The notes under the pieces were generated by a model, which saw nothing but the letters and a program-made list of their open reading frames with translations, searched no databases and was not told the origin of the DNA. DNA of 64,000 nucleotides from Paenibacillus sp. FSL H3-0469 (GTDB lineage: Bacteria > Bacillota > Bacilli > Paenibacillales > Paenibacillaceae): contig NZ_CP150302.1 in NCBI RefSeq assembly GCF_038051945.1, forward strand, positions 5,704,001-5,768,000, given 5' to 3'. Both the position numbers and the translations under genes were made by a program. Position 1 is the first letter of the stretch. Each line of letters starts with the position of its first letter. Shown piece after piece: positions 25,232-34,756 of the stretch.

Positions 25232-25344
25232 TCTGTTTGCATCTTAGAGCCATACACAGAAGAACCTTGGTTTATAGCTGTGCTACCTGCACCGCTCTAT
25301 ATAAACACTTTGATATTTCAATGAAAGAAGGGAGCTTTCTGGAG

Positions 25345-27021
25345 ATGAAGAAATGGGGTAATCTCGCATTGGTACTGATGCTTGGCGCGGGGCTCGCGCT
25401 CAGCGGCTGCGGCGGAGGGAACAACACAGGCAACGCAGGCAACACAGGAAATACCGGAGGGAATACGGCGGCAACGAATGCTCCGGCAAGCCTACCTGAG
25501 ACATCCGGGACAGCGCAGGATACCCTGATTCTGGGGCGCGGGGGCGACTCGGCTTCCCTTGACCCGGCGATTGTGACGGACGGGGAGTCGCTGAAGATTG
25601 CCCATCAGGTCTTCGATTCGCTGCTCGAATATAAGCCGGGCACCTCCGAAGTCCAGGCCTCCCTTGCCGATAGCTGGGAAGTAACGCCGGACGGGCTGAG
25701 CTATACCTTCAAGCTGCATCCCGGCGTGAAGTTTCATGACGGAACCGATTTCAACGCCGAGGCCGTTGTGTTCAACTTCCAGCGCTGGAGTGATCCGGCC
25801 AGTGAATACAAATTCGAAGGTGATTCTTTCGACTACTATGACTCCATGTTCGGCCCGGACGGGTCGCGGGTGATCAAGGAAGTGAAGGCGGTGGATGAGT
25901 CGACGGTTCAATTTGTACTGAACCAGCCGCAGGCGCCGTTCCTGCAGAATATCGCCATGACCACCTTCGGGATTGCCAGTCCTGCTGCGATCAAGGAGAA
26001 GAAGGAGAATTTCAAGAATGAGCCGGTAGGGACGGGCCCGTTCGTGTTCAAGGAGTGGAAGCGCAACGATTCCATCACGCTGGATAAGAATACTGCCTAC
26101 TGGAAGGAAGGGCTTCCCAAGCTGAACAAAGTCATCGTGCGCTCGATCCCGGACAACTCGGCCCGCTTCACGGCGCTGCAAAACGGGGAAATCGACCTGA
26201 TGGAAGACCTGAGCCCGGACGACTTGTCCACGCTGGAGAGCAACAGTGCTCTGACCAAGATTGAGCGCCCGCCTTTCAATGTGGCGTACCTCGGCTTCAA
26301 CTTCAAGAAGAAGCCGTTTGACAATGTGAAGGTCAGACAGGCACTCAGCCATGCGGTCAACAAGCAGGAGATTATCGATGCATTCTTCGCCGGCCAGGCT
26401 CAGGCTGCGGTCAATCCTATGCCGCCTTCCCTGTGGGGCTATAACGACAGCGTGAAGGACTATGAGTATGATCTGGACAAAGCCAAAGCTTTGCTGGCCG
26501 AAGCGGGCTATCCTGACGGACTGCCTGACCCGGTGACCCTGTACGCGATGCCTGTATCCCGTCCTTATATGCCTGACGGCAAGAAGGTAGCCGAAGCGAT
26601 TCAGGCGGAGTGGGAGAAGATCGGGGTCAAGACCGTGATCGAGTCCCCGGAATGGGCCACTTATCTCGATGACACTAAGGCCGGGGAGAAGGATGATATC
26701 TTCATGCTCGGCTGGACCGGCGACAACGGCGACCCGGACAACTTCCTGTACACCCTGCTGGACAAGGATGCTATTCCCGGCAATAACCGTGCCTTTTATG
26801 TGAATGAAGAATTGCATACGCTCCTGACCGGCGCCCAGAAGGAGACAGACCAGGGCAAACGCACCGAGCTGTACAAGCAGGCTCAAGAGATAATCAAAGC
26901 CGATGCGCCATGGATTCCGCTGGTTCATACCACACCGCTGCTGGCCGGCAAGGCCAATCTGAAGGGCTTTGTTCCCGGACCGACAGGTACAGAGTATTAC
27001 AGTGAGATTTATTTTGAATAA
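25345..27021 (+). CDS. Substrate-binding lipoprotein, SBP family 5
   Basis: 558 residues from ATG 25345, chosen because AAGGGAG lies 11 bp upstream and the lipoprotein signal peptide starts here; the frame extends 36 codons upstream. Lipobox 'LALSGC' at about 20-25, then a Gly/Asn-rich spacer. The mature part is a family 5 extracellular solute-binding protein: 'DTLILGRGGDSASLDPAIV', 'LADSWEVTPDGLSYTFKLH', 'GVKFHDGTDFNAEAVVF' and 'NEPVGTGPFVFKEW'. It captures peptides or similar ligands for the two permeases that follow. The substrate is not defined. Confidence 0.9.
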   Translation: MKKWGNLALVLMLGAGLALSGCGGGNNTGNAGNTGNTGGNTAATNAPASLPETSGTAQDTLILGRGGDSASLDPAIVTDGESLKIAHQVFDSLLEYKPGTSEVQASLADSWEVTPDGLSYTFKLHPGVKFHDGTDFNAEAVVFNFQRWSDPASEYKFEGDSFDYYDSMFGPDGSRVIKEVKAVDESTVQFVLNQPQAPFLQNIAMTTFGIASPAAIKEKKENFKNEPVGTGPFVFKEWKRNDSITLDKNTAYWKEGLPKLNKVIVRSIPDNSARFTALQNGEIDLMEDLSPDDLSTLESNSALTKIERPPFNVAYLGFNFKKKPFDNVKVRQALSHAVNKQEIIDAFFAGQAQAAVNPMPPSLWGYNDSVKDYEYDLDKAKALLAEAGYPDGLPDPVTLYAMPVSRPYMPDGKKVAEAIQAEWEKIGVKTVIESPEWATYLDDTKAGEKDDIFMLGWTGDNGDPDNFLYTLLDKDAIPGNNRAFYVNEELHTLLTGAQKETDQGKRTELYKQAQEIIKADAPWIPLVHTTPLLAGKANLKGFVPGPTGTEYYSEIYFE

Positions 27022-27046
27022 ATACACCTTTGGAAGGTGAACGGAA

Positions 27047-28051
27047 TTGAACTCTTACCTCATAAAACGTGTGATGGTGCTGTTCCCGGTGCTGATCGGC
27101 ATGACCCTGATCGTCTTCTCCATCATCCATGCCATTCCGGGTGATCCGGCCGAGACGATTCTCGGCCAGAAGGCGACGGAGCAATCCAAGCAGGCGCTGC
27201 GTAACCAGCTTGGCCTCGATAAGCCCTGGCTGCAGCAATATTTTAACTACATGGGTGACTTGGTGCAGGGTGACCTGGGGACTTCAATCCGCACCAAAAC
27301 GCCGATTGCCAAAGAAATCGTACCGTATCTGGCCGCTACGCTGGAGCTGACGGCTGCCAGTATGCTGTTCGCAACCTTCGTTGGAGTGAACGCCGGTATC
27401 CTCAGCGCCTGGAGGCAGAATTCCTGGTTCGATTATACGGCTATGATCATCGCGCTCATTGGGGTATCGATGCCGATCTTCTGGCTGGGGCTGATGGAGC
27501 AGCTGCTCTTCGCCCTGAAGCTCCATTGGCTGCCGTCCATCGGCAGGATGGACCAGCGCAATCCGGTAGAGACGATAACCAACCTGTATGTGCTGGATAC
27601 CATTCTGGCTGGGCAGTGGGACCAGCTATGGACGGTCATTAAGCATCTCATTCTGCCGAGTATTGCGCTTGGCACGATTCCGATGGCGGTCATTGCTCGG
27701 ATGACCCGCTCCAGTATGCTGGAGGTAATGAATTCCGATTACATCCGTACAGCCAAGGCTAAGGGGATGTCGCAGTTCCTCGTGGTCTATAAGCATGCGC
27801 TGAAGAATGCACTGATTCCGGTGCTGACGGTAATTGGCCTGCAGACAGGGGCGCTGCTCGGAGGGGCGGTGCTGACCGAGACGATTTTCGCCTGGCCCGG
27901 GGTAGGGCGTTATATCTTTGAAGCGATCAGCTCGCGGGATTATCCGGTGATTCAGACGGGGATTCTGATTATCGCTTTTATCTTTGTGGTCATCAATCTG
28001 CTGGTGGATCTGCTGTATGCCGCTATCGATCCGCGCATCAATTACAAGTGA
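27047..28051 (+). CDS. ABC transporter permease (OppB/DppB-like)
   Basis: 334 residues from TTG 27047 with GGAAGGTGA 7 bp upstream. Six membrane segments; N-terminal family motif 'LIGMTLIVFSIIHAIPGDP' and the EAA loop around 'RTAKAKGMSQFLVVYKHALKNALIPV', which contacts the ATPases. Lies 25 bp after the binding protein and 12 bp before the partner permease, so all five genes form one import operon. Confidence 0.9.
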   Translation: MNSYLIKRVMVLFPVLIGMTLIVFSIIHAIPGDPAETILGQKATEQSKQALRNQLGLDKPWLQQYFNYMGDLVQGDLGTSIRTKTPIAKEIVPYLAATLELTAASMLFATFVGVNAGILSAWRQNSWFDYTAMIIALIGVSMPIFWLGLMEQLLFALKLHWLPSIGRMDQRNPVETITNLYVLDTILAGQWDQLWTVIKHLILPSIALGTIPMAVIARMTRSSMLEVMNSDYIRTAKAKGMSQFLVVYKHALKNALIPVLTVIGLQTGALLGGAVLTETIFAWPGVGRYIFEAISSRDYPVIQTGILIIAFIFVVINLLVDLLYAAIDPRINYK

Positions 28052-28063
28052 GGGGGAGCAGCT

Positions 28064-28957
28064 ATGGGACAGGCAGCACTAAAGGCTTCACCTCCTAAGG
28101 CTCCGGCGGATCAAGCCTCCGGCCCCTGGCGCGATGCGTGGAAGGCCTTCCGCAAGAACAAGACGGCCATGGCCGGGCTTGGCATTATCCTGTTCTTTGT
28201 ACTGATTGCGCTGCTTGCGCCGTGGATCGCCCCGTATGATTTCAAGGCCCAGCAATTGGTGAACCGCCTGAAGCCGCCGTCGGCGGAGCATTGGTTCGGT
28301 ACGGATGATCTGGGACGGGATCTGTTCACCCGGGTGATCTATGGGGCACGGATTTCACTCTGGGTAGGATTTTTCTCCGTAATCGGCTCGATCATTGTCG
28401 GCACCGCACTGGGCATGCTCGCCGGATACTACGGCAAATGGATGGATATGATGATCTCCCGTCTGTTTGACATTTTGCTGGCTTTTCCGAGTATTCTGCT
28501 TGCCATCGCTATTGTAGCTATTCTGGGGCCTTCCTTGCAGAATGCGCTCTACGCAATTGCCATCGTCAACATTCCGACTTATGGGCGGCTGGTCCGGGCC
28601 AAGGTGCTGAGCTTGAAGTCCGAGGAGTACATTACGGCGGCCAGGGCGATCGGGATGAAGAACGGGCGGATTCTGTTCAGCCATATTCTGCCAAACAGCC
28701 TGACGCCGATCATTGTCCAAGGCACCCTTGGAATCGCTACAGCCATCATTGAAGCCGCTGCGCTGGGCTTCCTTGGACTGGGCGCCCAGCCGCCGGACCC
28801 GGAGTGGGGCAAGATGCTCTCCGATTCCCGGCAGTTTATCCAGAAGGCCCCCTGGACCGTAGTCTTCCCGGGCCTGTCCATCATGCTGACCGTCCTCGGC
28901 TTCAACCTGATGGGCGACGGCCTGCGGGATGTGCTGGACCCGCGGATGAAGAACTAA
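28064..28957 (+). CDS. ABC transporter permease (OppC/DppC-like)
   Basis: 297 residues, ATG 28064 after GAGGGGGAG. N-terminal OppC motif 'AFRKNKTAMAGLGIILFFV', about six membrane segments, and the EAA-type loop 'TAARAIGMKNGRILFSHILPN'. It pairs with the OppB-like permease to form the channel. A terminator with U-tract follows at 28973-29007, closing the importer operon before the acyl carrier gene. Confidence 0.9.
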   Translation: MGQAALKASPPKAPADQASGPWRDAWKAFRKNKTAMAGLGIILFFVLIALLAPWIAPYDFKAQQLVNRLKPPSAEHWFGTDDLGRDLFTRVIYGARISLWVGFFSVIGSIIVGTALGMLAGYYGKWMDMMISRLFDILLAFPSILLAIAIVAILGPSLQNALYAIAIVNIPTYGRLVRAKVLSLKSEEYITAARAIGMKNGRILFSHILPNSLTPIIVQGTLGIATAIIEAAALGFLGLGAQPPDPEWGKMLSDSRQFIQKAPWTVVFPGLSIMLTVLGFNLMGDGLRDVLDPRMKN

Positions 28958-28972
28958 AGCGGATGTACCAGG

Positions 28973-29007
28973 AACCAATCCGGCCAAGGGAGGCGGGTTG
29001 GTTTTTT
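28973..29007 (+). terminator. Rho-independent terminator
   Basis: AACCAATCCG pairs with CGGGTTGGTT and is followed by T6. It separates the importer from the biosynthetic operon. Confidence 0.85.
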
Positions 29008-29215
29008 GGTGTGAGAAGTGATCTTTATCTAAATAAAGTCTTTTTGTTCATATCTACATTATTCGACTAAAAAATTCAAAAAAAGTAATGGATTAAACCC
29101 TAAAATCGGTTTATGATAGATTCATCAAATGGAATATTAACCCTTTTATTTAAAAATGTGAAAAATATCACTAAGTCTATTGATGCAGGATGTTTAGAGA
29201 AAGGGAGAGTACATA

Positions 29216-29479
29216 ATGAAATTGCAGGAAGAAGTAATTGCTAATCTCCAGGCTATTCTAGTAATGAAGCTGCGCCTTCCGATGCAGCCCTCAGAGATTG
29301 ATCCTGAGATGGAATTGTTCAACAGCGGACTGGGCTTGGATTCTGTCGATTCTTTGGAATTAATAGCAGCAATTCATGAGGATTACGGGATTGAGCTTAA
29401 CGCGGAGCATACCCCGCTCTTCAGAAATCTGAATACATTAAGTGAATATATTACATCTTCCCTGGCGGCTACACTGTGA
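29216..29479 (+). CDS. Acyl carrier protein of the hybrid biosynthetic operon
   Basis: 87 residues, ATG with AAAGGGAGAG upstream. Four-helix acyl carrier protein with the phosphopantetheine serine at Ser43 in 'GLGLDSVDSLELIAAI'. Acidic helix II and length match stand-alone type II carriers. It is the first gene of a tight operon with a ketosynthase/chain-length-factor fusion, a ketoreductase and a dehydratase, so it should carry the growing acyl chain for that system and not serve general fatty acid synthesis. The 258-bp upstream interval is AT-rich, with no certain promoter found. Confidence 0.93.
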   Translation: MKLQEEVIANLQAILVMKLRLPMQPSEIDPEMELFNSGLGLDSVDSLELIAAIHEDYGIELNAEHTPLFRNLNTLSEYITSSLAATL

Positions 29480-31917
29480 GAACCGGGAAGCAATGTGTAG
29501 TTACCGGACTGGGGGCCATTTGTGCGAACGGGGCGGATGCAGAGATATTCTGGAATAACAGCATACAAGGACAGAACGGCATCCGGCTAATTTCGCCTGA
29601 GAAGCTGGGCCGGGATATCCCGGGATGGTACGGCGAGGCCGAAGAAGTCATTCCATTAGCGGGAAATGGACGGGAATACCGGAGAATGGACAGGACTTCA
29701 TTACTATGCCTCAAGGCTGCTGAAGAAGCGGTGACTCACTCCGGCGCGGATTTCAGCAGGATGGACAGACAGCGTATAAGTGTCGTGATGGGAAGCTGTA
29801 CAGGCGGGCCGAGCAGTGCAGAGCGCATGTTGACAAGGCTGCGGAGCGGGAAACGGTTATCCCCTTATGATGTGCTTAATATTCCTATACACGCTACAGC
29901 CGGGCATATTGCCGGACATTACAGCCTGCGGGGTTCTGTAACCAACATTGCCAATGCTTGTGCGGCAGGAGCTATGAGTATCGCTTATGCCTGTAATCTG
30001 ATCCGTTACGGTCAGGCTGATCTGGTTATTGCCGGAGGAGCAGACGCCTTTGCCAAGCTCCAGTTCGGCGGCTTCTACGCCCTTAAGGCCCTGGATGCCT
30101 CTCCGTGCTCTCCCTTCAGCAGAAGCGAAGGAATCTCACTTGGCGAAGGGGCCGGTGTTCTGGTTATCGAGTCCAGGGATCATGCGACCGGCCGCGGCGC
30201 CAAGATACTGGCAGAGGTGCTGGGCTACGGCATTACCTCTGATGCCTACCATATTACAGCTCCGCGCCCTGACGGTGAAGGGCAGATTGCCGCCATTCGT
30301 CTTGCACTAGAAGAGGCCGGGCTTACCAGCGCAGAGATAGGTTATCTCAACGCTCATGGAACAGGAACGCCGCTGAATGATGCTGCCGAGCAGAAGGCCC
30401 TGGAGGCGGTCTTTGCTCCTGAGGAGATTGCCGTAAGCTCCACCAAATCCATGATAGGACATTGTCTTGGAGCAGCGGGAGCTTTAGAAGCCGTGATTAC
30501 GATTCAAGCCCTTGAACATCAGCAGCTTCCTCCTACTATTCATTCAAGCGGCAGCAACAAGCAATCCCGGTTCAACTTTGTACCGGATACAGCCCAGCAT
30601 GGAAGCTTTGAATATGCGATGTCGAACTCTTTTGCATTTGGAGGAAATAATGCAAGCCTGATTTTTGGTAAAAATTCATATAACAACGGTATAAGAACAT
30701 TTAATGAACAAAGAGTCTACATAACAGGAATCGGACTCCTCACTTCTGAGGGCGGAGATATTGCAGCCTATTGGAAGAATATGAATGATGCGGACAAAGA
30801 GAGGGCTACGGGTAAGGAGGCTACCGGTGGTCTCGTACCAGACTCCCACTTAGCTGCTGAAGGCATCTCTCCGGCATATACCCGAAGAATGGACAGGTTA
30901 TCCAAGCTGCTATTGTTCTCTGGCCTCGGTGCCATTCGGGATTCAGGCCTGGAGATGGATGAACAGCAGGCACAGGATACCGGACTGATTGTAGGCACTT
31001 CGGACGGGCCGGCGGGCGAAATCCGCGGCTTCCTGGAGCAATTGCTGGCCAAGGGCGTCCAGGCAGGAAGTCCGATGTTGTTTCCCAATACCGTCTACAA
31101 TGCCGCCGCCGCCCAACTGTCGATCAACCAGCAGATTCAAGGCTGCAACATGACGGTAAGCAATGGAATTGCCTCCGGCCTGGATGCGGTCTGCGACAGC
31201 TTCGAGATGGTCAGAACCCGGAGACATCGGGTGGTGCTCGCGGCCGGAGTGGACGAATATTCAGATACGGCGCAGCTGCTTTACGATACGCTGCAAGCAC
31301 TTGACCGGCACGGGGAGTCAGCACTGTCCAAGCCGTACGGCTTCACCGGCAACGGATTCTCGCTGACGGAGGGTGCAGCGGTACTTGCCCTTGAATCTGA
31401 GGATCATGCCCTCTCCCGAGGGGCTCCCTTGTATGCCGAGATCACAGGGTATGGACGCTCTTACCAATTCTGTGCCCCCGGGAAGATTGATCCCGAAGGC
31501 ACAGCCCTCGATCTCGCCGTTCTGCAAGCGACAGCCATGGCGGGCCTGTCTCCGGAAGACATTGATGCGATCGTAGGCTTCGCGAATGGGGATTCTGCCA
31601 TCGACAGGATGGAGCTGCGCAGCTATGAGCGTGTGTTCGGCAGCAGGGCAGAGGATATACCGGTATATGCCATCAAGAACCGGTTAGGTGAAGGGCGGGC
31701 AGGGATCAGCGCGGTGCAGGCTGCACATGCTGCCATGCTCTTGCACAGCGGAGAACGTCCTGTACCCCAGAGAGGGAGCCTTCAGCCTTCGGGTATGGAT
31801 TCTTCCGGGAGCAGTAAGGGATTCAATACCATTCTGGTCACCAGCTTTTCGTTCGGGGGCGGCTTCAGTGCCATCGTACTAGAGCAAGTCCCGGACCGGA
31901 GAGGAGCGCAATCATGA
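29476..31917 (+). CDS. Fused ketosynthase / chain-length-factor (KS-CLF)
   Basis: 813 residues from GTG 29476, overlapping the ACP stop. Two beta-ketoacyl synthase units lie in tandem. Unit 1 (about 5-400) has the full active site: Cys162 in 'NACAAGAMSIAY', His294 in 'NAHGTGTPLNDAAE', and Lys324/His329 in 'STKSMIGHCLGAAGA'. Unit 2 (about 412-805) keeps the fold ('VYITGIGLLTSEGG', 'LTEGAAVLALES') but has Ile565 where the cysteine should be, and both histidine motifs are replaced ('VGFANGDSAIDRME'). Unit 2 is therefore a chain-length-factor-like partner. In type II PKS systems KS and CLF are normally separate chains; here they are one. Elongation from malonyl-ACP is expected. No acyltransferase or thioesterase gene is present. 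Confidence 0.88.
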   Translation: MRTGKQCVVTGLGAICANGADAEIFWNNSIQGQNGIRLISPEKLGRDIPGWYGEAEEVIPLAGNGREYRRMDRTSLLCLKAAEEAVTHSGADFSRMDRQRISVVMGSCTGGPSSAERMLTRLRSGKRLSPYDVLNIPIHATAGHIAGHYSLRGSVTNIANACAAGAMSIAYACNLIRYGQADLVIAGGADAFAKLQFGGFYALKALDASPCSPFSRSEGISLGEGAGVLVIESRDHATGRGAKILAEVLGYGITSDAYHITAPRPDGEGQIAAIRLALEEAGLTSAEIGYLNAHGTGTPLNDAAEQKALEAVFAPEEIAVSSTKSMIGHCLGAAGALEAVITIQALEHQQLPPTIHSSGSNKQSRFNFVPDTAQHGSFEYAMSNSFAFGGNNASLIFGKNSYNNGIRTFNEQRVYITGIGLLTSEGGDIAAYWKNMNDADKERATGKEATGGLVPDSHLAAEGISPAYTRRMDRLSKLLLFSGLGAIRDSGLEMDEQQAQDTGLIVGTSDGPAGEIRGFLEQLLAKGVQAGSPMLFPNTVYNAAAAQLSINQQIQGCNMTVSNGIASGLDAVCDSFEMVRTRRHRVVLAAGVDEYSDTAQLLYDTLQALDRHGESALSKPYGFTGNGFSLTEGAAVLALESEDHALSRGAPLYAEITGYGRSYQFCAPGKIDPEGTALDLAVLQATAMAGLSPEDIDAIVGFANGDSAIDRMELRSYERVFGSRAEDIPVYAIKNRLGEGRAGISAVQAAHAAMLLHSGERPVPQRGSLQPSGMDSSGSSKGFNTILVTSFSFGGGFSAIVLEQVPDRRGAQS

Positions 31918-32651
31918 GGCAGGTAGCTGTGGTAACAGGCGGATCAAGAGGGATAGGCAAAGCATGTGCACTGGGGCTGGCCCGGGCCGGTCTGGATGTT
32001 GTGGTGAACTACCATGAGAATCAGGAACGGGCGCTTGAGGTTGTGGATACCATACACAGCTATGGAGTCCGGGCGATAGCTGTCCAGGCGGATGTCTCAC
32101 GGAGCATTCAGGTGAAGCGGCTGTTTGAGGAGACGGTAGCAGCTTTTGGGACCATGGATGTACTAATCAATAATGCAGGGATCTCGGACAGCACACTCGG
32201 CATGATGATCAGCGACCAGCAGATAGAGCGGTCCATTGATACGAATCTTAAGGGGTGCATGTACTGCTGCAAACAGGCTGCCCTTCTGATGGTGCGGAAT
32301 AAGCGGGGGAAAATCATCAACTTATCCTCGGTGAGCGCCTTCAAAGGGTTAACCGGGCAGTCTCTATACAGTGCTACTAAGGGGGCAGTCAATGCTTATA
32401 CAAGGGTGCTCGCCAAGGAGCTGGCGCGTTTTAACATTCAGGTGAATGCAGTGGCTCCAGGATTCATTGAGACGGATATGGTATCTGCGCTCCCGGCGGC
32501 TAAGCAGGAGGAATACCTGAAGCTGATTCCTGCCCGTACCTTCGGGAAGCCGGAAGATGTCGCCAATCTTGTCTGCTTCCTGAGCAGCGACAAGGCAAAT
32601 TATATTACTGGACAAGTCATGCTGGTAGACGGCGGGCTGGAGATCGGATGA
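31914..32651 (+). CDS. 3-oxoacyl-ACP ketoreductase (FabG-like SDR)
   Basis: 245 residues; ATG overlaps the KS-CLF stop. Classical short-chain dehydrogenase: NADPH motif 'TGGSRGIGKACALG', 'NNAG' at about 86-89, and the catalytic triad Ser139 ('NLSSVSAF'), Tyr152 and Lys156 ('YSATK'), then 'APGFIETDM'. In this operon it should reduce the beta-keto group on the ACP-bound chain after each KS step. With a dehydratase but no enoylreductase next to it, repeated cycles would leave conjugated double bonds, as in ishigamide-type and aryl polyene systems (inference). Confidence 0.9.
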   Translation: MRQVAVVTGGSRGIGKACALGLARAGLDVVVNYHENQERALEVVDTIHSYGVRAIAVQADVSRSIQVKRLFEETVAAFGTMDVLINNAGISDSTLGMMISDQQIERSIDTNLKGCMYCCKQAALLMVRNKRGKIINLSSVSAFKGLTGQSLYSATKGAVNAYTRVLAKELARFNIQVNAVAPGFIETDMVSALPAAKQEEYLKLIPARTFGKPEDVANLVCFLSSDKANYITGQVMLVDGGLEIG

Positions 32652-32662
32652 GGGGGAGCGGG

Positions 32663-33076
32663 ATGAACGAGATCTATTCATTGCTTGAGCAGCGGCCCCC
32701 GTTCCTGTTCCTGGACAAGCTTCTGGAGTTGGAAGAGGGAGTGTACGCCAAGGCTGTGAAGAATATCAGCATGAATGAGCCATTCTTCAGCGGGCATTTT
32801 CCCCGCCAGCCGATCATGCCCGGTGCCTTAATTATGGAAGCGGCGGCTCAGCTCTGTGCCGTTGTCATGGGCAGAGCGGATGAACAGCCGGATAAGCTCC
32901 CCGTACTGATCAAGGTGGAGCTGATGAAGTTCCTGAAGCCTGTTGTTCCGGGAGACCGCCTGGAACTGGAGGCCCGGCTCCTGTCAGGCACACCGTCATT
33001 GGCTAAGTTTAGCGTAGAAGGCTTTGTTGAAGGCCGGAAGGCAACAAACGGTATTCTCGTATTTTCATTCATATAA
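32663..33076 (+). CDS. 3-hydroxyacyl-ACP dehydratase (FabZ-like hot-dog protein)
   Basis: 137 residues from ATG 32663; GGGGGAG lies about 5 bp upstream, while the in-frame ATG 32648 overlaps the ketoreductase stop and has no site of its own. Single hot-dog fold with the FabZ catalytic His45 in 'FFSGHFPRQPIMPGALIM' and Glu59 in 'IMEAAAQL'. It should dehydrate the 3-hydroxyacyl-ACP to the trans-2-enoyl form. Closeness to the ketoreductase and the absence of an enoylreductase gene fit a polyene-forming type II system. Confidence 0.88.
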   Translation: MNEIYSLLEQRPPFLFLDKLLELEEGVYAKAVKNISMNEPFFSGHFPRQPIMPGALIMEAAAQLCAVVMGRADEQPDKLPVLIKVELMKFLKPVVPGDRLELEARLLSGTPSLAKFSVEGFVEGRKATNGILVFSFI

Positions 33077-33111
33077 CTATCCATAACCACTATTAAGAGC
33101 GGAGGCGCATT

Positions 33112-34497
33112 ATGTACAGAGTCAGCAATTACACCATTTCCATTCCATTAACGGAGGACAAGGACAGATTCATGTTAGTACACGGGTATTCCGGGGCATT
33201 CGATATTGTGAACGAGTCGATCCACCAGGCACTGCGCAGCAGTGCTACGGAGGAGGAACTGCTGTGCGAGATCACAGCCGGAGACAGACAAGTACTGGAA
33301 CAGCGGGGCTACCTCACCACGAAGACCGAAGAGGAGGAGCGGCAGACACTGGGCAGAATTTCGGAAGCGCTGCACCGGGCAAGCTCCAAGGTGATATCGG
33401 TTACGTTAATCCCCACGTATAATTGCAATTTCCGCTGCGAGTATTGTTTTGAGAAGAAATTATTCGATAAAGGTAAAGATTATCTGCAGCGTTCCATGGA
33501 CGCTGAGACGCTCGCCGCAGTCTTCGTTCAGATTGACAAGTATCGGGAAGAGGGCTATCAGATTGGCCAGGTTACCTTGTTTGGCGGGGAGCCGTTGCTG
33601 CGGACAAGCTACCCCATCGTGAAGCAAATCGTAGAATTGTGCAAAGAACGGGGGATTACGCTGTTCGCTGTGACCAACGGCCATGATCTGAAGCATTATC
33701 AGGACCTGCTTACCAAGGATGGGATCAATTCGATCCAGATCACTCTGGATGGCGAAGAAGCAACGCATGACAGCAGGAGATACCTCGCCGGAGGCCAGCC
33801 GACCTTTGCCCGGATCGTGGAGAATATCACCATGGCGCTGAAGCAGGGAATTCATGTGGCCGTCCGCTCCAATGTCAACAAGCGCAATATCGCCCAGCTC
33901 GAAGGACTGATGAAGATATATCAGGACAAAGGCTGGACGGAATATCCGAATTTCAGCTACTACTTCAAATCGACGCATAAATGCTATGAAGAGCCTGCGG
34001 AGGCCATTACGGATGTAGAGCTGATGGAGCGGCTGAATTCTATATACGGCGGTGTCGAAGGCTTCTCCTTCAATAGTATCTACAGCAATCTGACCCGCAC
34101 CCTGGGCAGCATGTTCAAGAGCGAAGGGTATGCTCCGCTTAGGGCGGGGTATTGCGGAGCCACCACCGGGATGTTCACTATTGATCCCTATGGAGACATC
34201 TATCCCTGCTGGGATGTTTTGGGCGACCGTAAAGAGAGCATTGGTGTGGTCAACCTGGAGCAATCGCGCTTTGAGCTGAATGAACGCTCTGCCTTCTGGC
34301 GGGGACGGACGGCCGACAAGATTGAAGAGTGCGCAGCCTGTCAATATGCTCTGTTCTGCGGCGGCGGCTGCGGAGCACATGCCAACATTACCAATAAAGA
34401 TCATTACACGGCATACTGCGAGAATTTCAAACTGATTTTTGATGAAGTAGTTGCGGGACTATATAGCAAAATCCTTAAGGAACCGGCACAGGTATAG
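33112..34497 (+). CDS. Radical SAM/SPASM peptide maturase
   Basis: 461 residues, ATG with GCGGAGG upstream. N-terminal 90 residues resemble a RiPP recognition (PqqD-like) winged helix. The radical SAM cluster is Cys105, Cys109 and Cys112 in 'YNCNFRCEYCFEK', with 'GGEP' at 158-161. The SPASM region has Cys348, G361-X4-Cys366, then Cys407-X2-Cys410-X5-Cys416-X3-Cys420 and Cys436, enough for two auxiliary 4Fe-4S clusters. Such enzymes make sulfur-to-carbon thioether (sactipeptide, ranthipeptide) or carbon-carbon links, or epimerise residues, in ribosomal peptides. Three Cys-rich precursor genes lie immediately downstream, so they are the likely substrates; thioether formation is the best guess. 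The precise chemistry cannot be told from sequence. Confidence 0.92.
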   Translation: MYRVSNYTISIPLTEDKDRFMLVHGYSGAFDIVNESIHQALRSSATEEELLCEITAGDRQVLEQRGYLTTKTEEEERQTLGRISEALHRASSKVISVTLIPTYNCNFRCEYCFEKKLFDKGKDYLQRSMDAETLAAVFVQIDKYREEGYQIGQVTLFGGEPLLRTSYPIVKQIVELCKERGITLFAVTNGHDLKHYQDLLTKDGINSIQITLDGEEATHDSRRYLAGGQPTFARIVENITMALKQGIHVAVRSNVNKRNIAQLEGLMKIYQDKGWTEYPNFSYYFKSTHKCYEEPAEAITDVELMERLNSIYGGVEGFSFNSIYSNLTRTLGSMFKSEGYAPLRAGYCGATTGMFTIDPYGDIYPCWDVLGDRKESIGVVNLEQSRFELNERSAFWRGRTADKIEECAACQYALFCGGGCGAHANITNKDHYTAYCENFKLIFDEVVAGLYSKILKEPAQV

Positions 34498-34528
34498 ACA
34501 TGCCCTCTTCCGAAAGGAGGTGAAAAGT

Positions 34529-34717
34529 ATGCAGACAGAGACTGTTCAATCACTAAACAAGAATGTCAGTTTCAATGAGAAAATGGATATTCTGTTCCAG
34601 GAATTGTCCGAACGGACCGAAATGTCCTGCTCCAGCAACCATTGTACGATCGTAAGCACCACGCCAGGTGGAGGGTCGTGTATGGGCAATGTTTCCTTCT
34701 GTGATGTGAATCTGTAA
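34529..34717 (+). CDS. RiPP precursor peptide 1
   Basis: 62 residues from ATG 34529, with the strong ribosome site AAAGGAGGTGA 6 bp upstream; the longer open frame begins inside the maturase gene. Leader about 1-32, rich in acidic and hydrophobic residues, with the shared motif 'LFQELSERTEM' directly before the first cysteine. Core 'SCSSNHC' onward holds Cys34, Cys39, Cys51 and Cys58 plus Gly, Ser and Thr, and no lysine. It sits 31 bp after the maturase gene. No known bacteriocin family is recognised. A precursor role rests on size, leader/core layout, paralogues and context. Confidence 0.85.
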   Translation: MQTETVQSLNKNVSFNEKMDILFQELSERTEMSCSSNHCTIVSTTPGGGSCMGNVSFCDVNL

Positions 34718-34756
34718 GGCGCTAGCCCCTATTATTACGTAAAGGAGGTGAGAACA

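Noticed and set aside
25492..27027. 511-codon antisense frame over the solute-binding lipoprotein gene
   Set aside because: Shadow of a high-GC third-position coding strand; no domain or ribosome site.
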